A stretch of DNA of 64,000 nt, taken from NCBI GenBank assembly GCA_012518185.1, contig JAAYTA010000063.1:1-64000 (forward strand). Reading direction: 5' to 3'. This document shows, piece after piece, positions 60,737-64,000 of the stretch. The stretch is from Methanobacteriota archaeon (GTDB lineage Archaea; Thermoplasmatota; Thermoplasmata; Methanomassiliicoccales; Methanomassiliicoccaceae). Within the stretch, counting starts at the first letter, position 1, and the number at the start of each line of letters is the position of its first letter. The notes below the pieces were generated by a model. That model was not told where the DNA came from. It saw only the letters and a program-made list of their open reading frames with translations, and made no database searches. A program made the translations under genes and the position numbers.

Positions 60737-61795
60737 CTAGATCGAGCACACTCCTGATGGGCAAGAGGGTATTAATGATTCGATAATCATAGCTGCTTGA
60801 TCGATATTTTCAGCCGTAATGTTTCGATGAGTAACAAAGCGAACAGTAGTCTCTCCAAAGCATGAGATTAATAGGCCTCTATCTCTGGCACGAATTATAA
60901 ATTCCTTAGAAGACATCCCAGTCGCAGATATGTCAGCTATAACCATATTTGTTTGTATGGAATCATAGTCAATGACGATCTCATCTAGGATTTCCAGATT
61001 ATCAGCCAGTCGATGAGCATTTGTATGATCATCAGCTAAACGATGTATCATGCTCTTAAGTGCGATTATTCCAGGAGCAGCGAATAAGTCAGATTTTTGT
61101 ATATTTCCACCAATCATTTCTTGGACTTTGCGAGCAGAATTAATGAAGTCGTGAGTACCGACAAGGATGGATCCCATAGGGCAGCTTAATCCATGATGTA
61201 GACTGAACTGAATAGAATCAACATGGTGCATATAACTGGATACAGGAGTGCCTAATGCCACTGAGGCATTGAATATTCTCGTGCCATCAATATGTACTTT
61301 CATCTCAGATTCATGAGCAATTTTTGCAACTTTGGCCACCTGATCTGGAGTCCAGCATGTCCCACCAGTATAATCATGCGTGTTTTCCAAAAGTAATAGT
61401 TTTGGTATCGAGGAACTTGCACTTTTATTATTAATCACATTATATATATTATCATTATTGAATATTCCGCTATCATCTTTTATGAGTTCTGGGATCAATT
61501 GAGCAGTCAGAGCCATATTGATTGTTCCATGACGGTAGATGTGTGCCTTTGACCCTACTATAAACTTATCTCCAGTAGAGCAGTGCGTCAACAGAGCCAC
61601 TATGTTACTTTGAGAACTACTGGTTAAGAATAATGCATCCTCAGCTCCAAAAATCTGTGCTGCTAGCTCCTGGATTTCATGAGTTAGCTGATTATTTCCT
61701 AGTATGTCGCTATTTACTCCTACCTGCCTCATTGAATTTAACATCTCTTCAGTAGGTAATGTTAAGCTATCGCATCTGAGATCAATAATAGTCAC
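60737..61795 (-). CDS. Threonine-aldolase-like PLP-fold protein lacking the Schiff-base lysine (352 aa)
   Basis: The overall sequence follows low-specificity L-threonine aldolase (SSSQSNIVAL, LENTHDYTGGTCW, HIDGTRIFNASVAL, GSILVGT). However, at the site where the family has SLSKGL with the PLP lysine, this protein has SLHHGL (His200, His201). Without that lysine normal PLP chemistry should fail, so the enzyme may have another role or be inactive. There is no sign of frameshift. Flanked by divergent small genes. Confidence 0.75.
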   Translation of the reverse strand: MTIIDLRCDSLTLPTEEMLNSMRQVGVNSDILGNNQLTHEIQELAAQIFGAEDALFLTSSSQSNIVALLTHCSTGDKFIVGSKAHIYRHGTINMALTAQLIPELIKDDSGIFNNDNIYNVINNKSASSSIPKLLLLENTHDYTGGTCWTPDQVAKVAKIAHESEMKVHIDGTRIFNASVALGTPVSSYMHHVDSIQFSLHHGLSCPMGSILVGTHDFINSARKVQEMIGGNIQKSDLFAAPGIIALKSMIHRLADDHTNAHRLADNLEILDEIVIDYDSIQTNMVIADISATGMSSKEFIIRARDRGLLISCFGETTVRFVTHRNITAENIDQAAMIIESLIPSCPSGVCSI

Positions 61796-61915
61796 AGGGG
61801 TACCTCAAGTAAGGGTAGGAAAATTCACAGATTAATGATAATGATTTCCATTTTTTAATCTGAAAAAGGACCAACTCATGAAAGACACATATATACTCAG
61901 AAGAATTCATGAAAT

Positions 61916-62098
61916 ATGAAGCGACAACTTCTCGACATACTAGCCTGCCCAGTTTGCCGATACAGTCCATTAGTTTTAGATGAAGTACTTACAGATGGAG
62001 AAGACATAAAGGAGGGTTTGATCAGATGTCCTAAATGTAATTCCACTTATCCTATCGTAGAAGGCATACCTGATATGTTACCTCCAAAAGATCGTTGA
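61916..62098 (+). CDS. Trm112-like zinc protein (60 aa)
   Basis: A single zinc ribbon with CPVC (Cys11, Cys14) and CPKC (Cys38, Cys41) and the ending YPIVEGIPDMLP. Trm112 activates tRNA, rRNA and release-factor methyltransferases by forming heterodimers. It stands alone between two minus-strand genes. Confidence 0.88.
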   Translation: MKRQLLDILACPVCRYSPLVLDEVLTDGEDIKEGLIRCPKCNSTYPIVEGIPDMLPPKDR

Positions 62099-62119
62099 AC
62101 GAATAACTGCTTTCAGATA

Positions 62120-63304
62120 TTACTTCACTGAAGATTGTAATTTAGATAGTGCTCCTTTTATCCGCCCCATTCCCTCAATTATATCTTGGCGAGAGCATGC
62201 ATATGATATTCTTAATCGGCCCTCTCCCGCGGGCCCAAATACTGATCCAGGAGTAACAGCGACCTGTGCCTCCTCTAACAAATATGCTGCCATGTCTTCT
62301 GATGACATTTCATGATCAAAGGTGGGAAATAGATAGAATGCTCCCTGTGGAGTGGAACAATTGAGTGTAGGTATTTCGTCTAAGCATTTCATAACAAGAT
62401 CTCGCCTAGCGCGAAATTCCCTGACCATTTCATTTACAGAGTCCTGGGGACCATTTATCGCCTCTACGCCTGCTTCTTGTACAAAGGAAACGCAACATGT
62501 CAGAGAATGAGTCTGTAGAGTGTTAAGATGCTTTATTATTGAGTTAGGAGCAATGGCCCAACCTAGCCTCCATCCAGTCATAGCATATGATTTAGAGACT
62601 CCATTAATTGTAACAGTGCGGTCAAACATACCGTCCAGTGAGGCAATAGATGTATGTTCCCCTTCAAATATTATTTTCTCATATACTTCATCACTCATCA
62701 CGAGAAGATCATGATCCTCGGCTAGATCCGCTACGCCCTTAACTTCATCTTTAGTCATTACTGCTCCTGTTGGATTGCAAGGAGTATTAAGTAATATCAT
62801 ACTGGTTTTTGGCCCAATAGCTTCAGCAACTGCTTCAGGCGTCATGCGGAATTCTGTACCTGTATGAGTAGATACATATCGAGGCACACCGCCCGCTAAT
62901 CTAACGCATGCTTCATAGGTGCCCCATGAGGGATCTGGCAATATTACTTCATCTCCATCATCCACCAGTGAGCATATGCCCATAAATATGGCCTGCTTAG
63001 CGGGAGTTATCAGTACATTCGACGGAGAGCAGGGGATACCATTGACAGCTTGGGCTTGATCGGCCACTGCTTTACGTAACTCTGGTATTCCTGCAGATGG
63101 AGTATAATGAGTGAAGTGGCGATCTAAGGAGGCCTTGCAGGCATCTACTATATTTCCTGGGGTAGAGAAATCCGGCTCTCCCATGGAAAATGAGATTATG
63201 TCAGTGATGCCGTCCTGCTTCAACTTACTAACTATATTGGCGATCTTTACGGTCCCTGATTCGGGTACATTGCTCAAACGCTTGGCGGCCATCAGCCCTG
63301 GCAT
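62120..63304 (-). CDS. Class I/II aminotransferase, aspartate type (394 aa)
   Basis: Fold-type I PLP enzyme of the AspC/archaeal aspartate family. FSMGEPDFSTP at the N-terminus, NTPCNPTGAVM, DEVYEKIIF and the Schiff-base lysine in NGVSKSYAMTGWRLGW are all present. It transaminates aspartate or aromatic amino acids to 2-oxoacids. The ATG four codons downstream is an alternative start. Confidence 0.9.
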   Translation of the reverse strand: MPGLMAAKRLSNVPESGTVKIANIVSKLKQDGITDIISFSMGEPDFSTPGNIVDACKASLDRHFTHYTPSAGIPELRKAVADQAQAVNGIPCSPSNVLITPAKQAIFMGICSLVDDGDEVILPDPSWGTYEACVRLAGGVPRYVSTHTGTEFRMTPEAVAEAIGPKTSMILLNTPCNPTGAVMTKDEVKGVADLAEDHDLLVMSDEVYEKIIFEGEHTSIASLDGMFDRTVTINGVSKSYAMTGWRLGWAIAPNSIIKHLNTLQTHSLTCCVSFVQEAGVEAINGPQDSVNEMVREFRARRDLVMKCLDEIPTLNCSTPQGAFYLFPTFDHEMSSEDMAAYLLEEAQVAVTPGSVFGPAGEGRLRISYACSRQDIIEGMGRIKGALSKLQSSVK

Positions 63305-63388
63305 GACTAGGGTATGTAATAAAATCTTTGTGCCTTCATTCCCTCATAGGGCTCTAATTGCTATAAGTCTGCCATAAAATTGCGATTA

Positions 63389-64000
63389 TCATAGCATTAT
63401 ATCCATTCCTGTACTCATTCGAATTAGGCGCTTCCCTAATTTTTCCGAAAGTAAGTTAATTGTTTTATCACCAGTGCAGTGACCTGTAATTAATCTAGCA
63501 TTCCCCCACTCGCTCAGTTTCTTGAAGAGGGAACCTATGGCCTCCTCATCTATCACTGGATTATTGATCCCATCCCCATCTGTGAGGTGGAGGCCACCTA
63601 TTACTGCTTTCAATTCATGACTTGGAAACTGATCCTTGGCTGCAATCATCATATTAGATATGCCCGAGTGCCCACACCCCGTGATCAATGTGATGCCATC
63701 TTCCTCCTCGATTATACAGAAAAGTTCATGTGTGAAGTCATCTTGTATAATCTCATCATTCTTTCTCATGCTGAGTCCGGAGTTGCCAAGTGGCTGAGGC
63801 TCACATTGGGGGATGCAAGTTATCAAGTGAATTCCAGGAGCGATTTCTTCATTTCTTTCTAGCCATATTAATCGATGATTATTTGATGATAATATCTCTT
63901 GATTGAGTCCTATATATTCTAAATTATGTCTATTAACATAATATAGGCCATCCGCGCCATGTCTCAGATATACAGGAGCATTACGATTTAGCTCCATGAA
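63389..64000 (-). CDS. MBL-fold metallo-hydrolase, partial at window end
   Basis: The C-terminal 200 residues of a metallo-beta-lactamase-fold protein in the 7,8-dihydropterin-6-yl-methyl-aminobenzene-phosphate synthase (MJ0301-like) group. TGCGHSGISN, GGLHLTDGD and ITGHCTGD carry the histidines. The frame is open up to the edge, and the family's N-terminal HxHxDH lies beyond it, so the ATG at 63997 is not the true start. Involvement in methanopterin synthesis is possible but not shown. Confidence 0.8.
   Translation of the reverse strand, partial: FMELNRNAPVYLRHGADGLYYVNRHNLEYIGLNQEILSSNNHRLIWLERNEEIAPGIHLITCIPQCEPQPLGNSGLSMRKNDEIIQDDFTHELFCIIEEEDGITLITGCGHSGISNMMIAAKDQFPSHELKAVIGGLHLTDGDGINNPVIDEEAIGSLFKKLSEWGNARLITGHCTGDKTINLLSEKLGKRLIRMSTGMDIML

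Noticed and set aside
1-64000. CRISPR array, transposase or integrase
   Set aside because: No regularly spaced repeats and no such protein motifs were seen.

Overview
This is an ordinary chromosomal segment of a euryarchaeon. Archaeal information-processing genes show this: fibrillarin and Nop5, Kae1, aIF5A with a hypusine lysine, an Lsm protein, archaeal S15, a DHH-family RecJ-like nuclease, an XPD-type helicase, CDP-archaeol synthase, and SMC-ScpA-ScpB. TATA boxes lie about 25 bases before many starts. Base composition is AT-rich. The gene set (free-standing Kae1, 4Fe-4S CooC-type metallochaperone, PaaK plus ACT protein, small symporter accessory protein) fits a Thermoplasmata-class lineage, perhaps near the Methanomassiliicoccales, but I cannot fix the genus. 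There are no transposases, no CRISPR array and no rRNA; one tRNA gene, tRNA-Val(GAC), is present.

Layout. 0.4-6.3 kb: a small basic protein, a GlmM/GlmU-like pair for amino-sugar nucleotides, a compact suhB-nadK-JAMM operon, Hsp20 and two small related proteins. 6.7-12.6 kb: fibrillarin-Nudix, S15-RecJ-like, Kae1-glutaredoxin, a zinc ribbon protein, an SDR, a small membrane protein and tRNA-Val. 12.7-16.6 kb: an ABC-2 exporter and the agmatine-to-putrescine pair aguB-aguA. 17.1-21.8 kb: a radical SAM/SPASM enzyme, an ArsR-V4R regulator, an mtnA-aldolase pair (probable SAM-by-product salvage) and Nop5. 21.8-27.2 kb: a metal-uptake-like operon coding for a CooC-type ATPase, substrate-binding protein, methyltransferase, FecCD permease and ATPase, then aIF5A. 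27.3-34.4 kb: an unusual ABC importer with one double-length permease and two ATPases, joined to a DUF47/PhoU-like gene and a second GlmM, then a sugar nucleotidyltransferase and Lsm. 34.7-39.7 kb: scpB, scpA, smc. 39.9-45.2 kb: a surface-glycan cluster with WbpB/WbpE/WbpD-like genes and three glycosyltransferases. 45.2-49.5 kb: UDG, pyrE, carS, cupin, TrmB regulator, a membrane ferredoxin-like protein and an acetate-type transporter. 49.6-64 kb: XPD-like helicase, the serine operon, YciI-like paralogs, a sodium symporter with its 35-residue partner, PaaK-ACT, an aldolase-like PLP protein, Trm112-like, an aminotransferase and a partial MBL protein.

The most striking signal is the leader of the serine operon (aminotransferase-serA, minus strand, about 55496-55705). 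A short, probably nearly leaderless 47-codon reading frame with tandem Ser codons runs through one arm of a three-strand switch. That arm can pair either with an upstream near-copy or, over 12 perfect base pairs, with the Shine-Dalgarno region of the aminotransferase gene. This has the architecture of translational attenuation, which would be novel for an archaeal amino-acid operon. Other points of interest are the CooC-ABC-methyltransferase operon, a threonine-aldolase-like protein in which the PLP lysine is histidine, palindromic operator-like sites in several intergenic regions, and a nested inverted repeat before smc.
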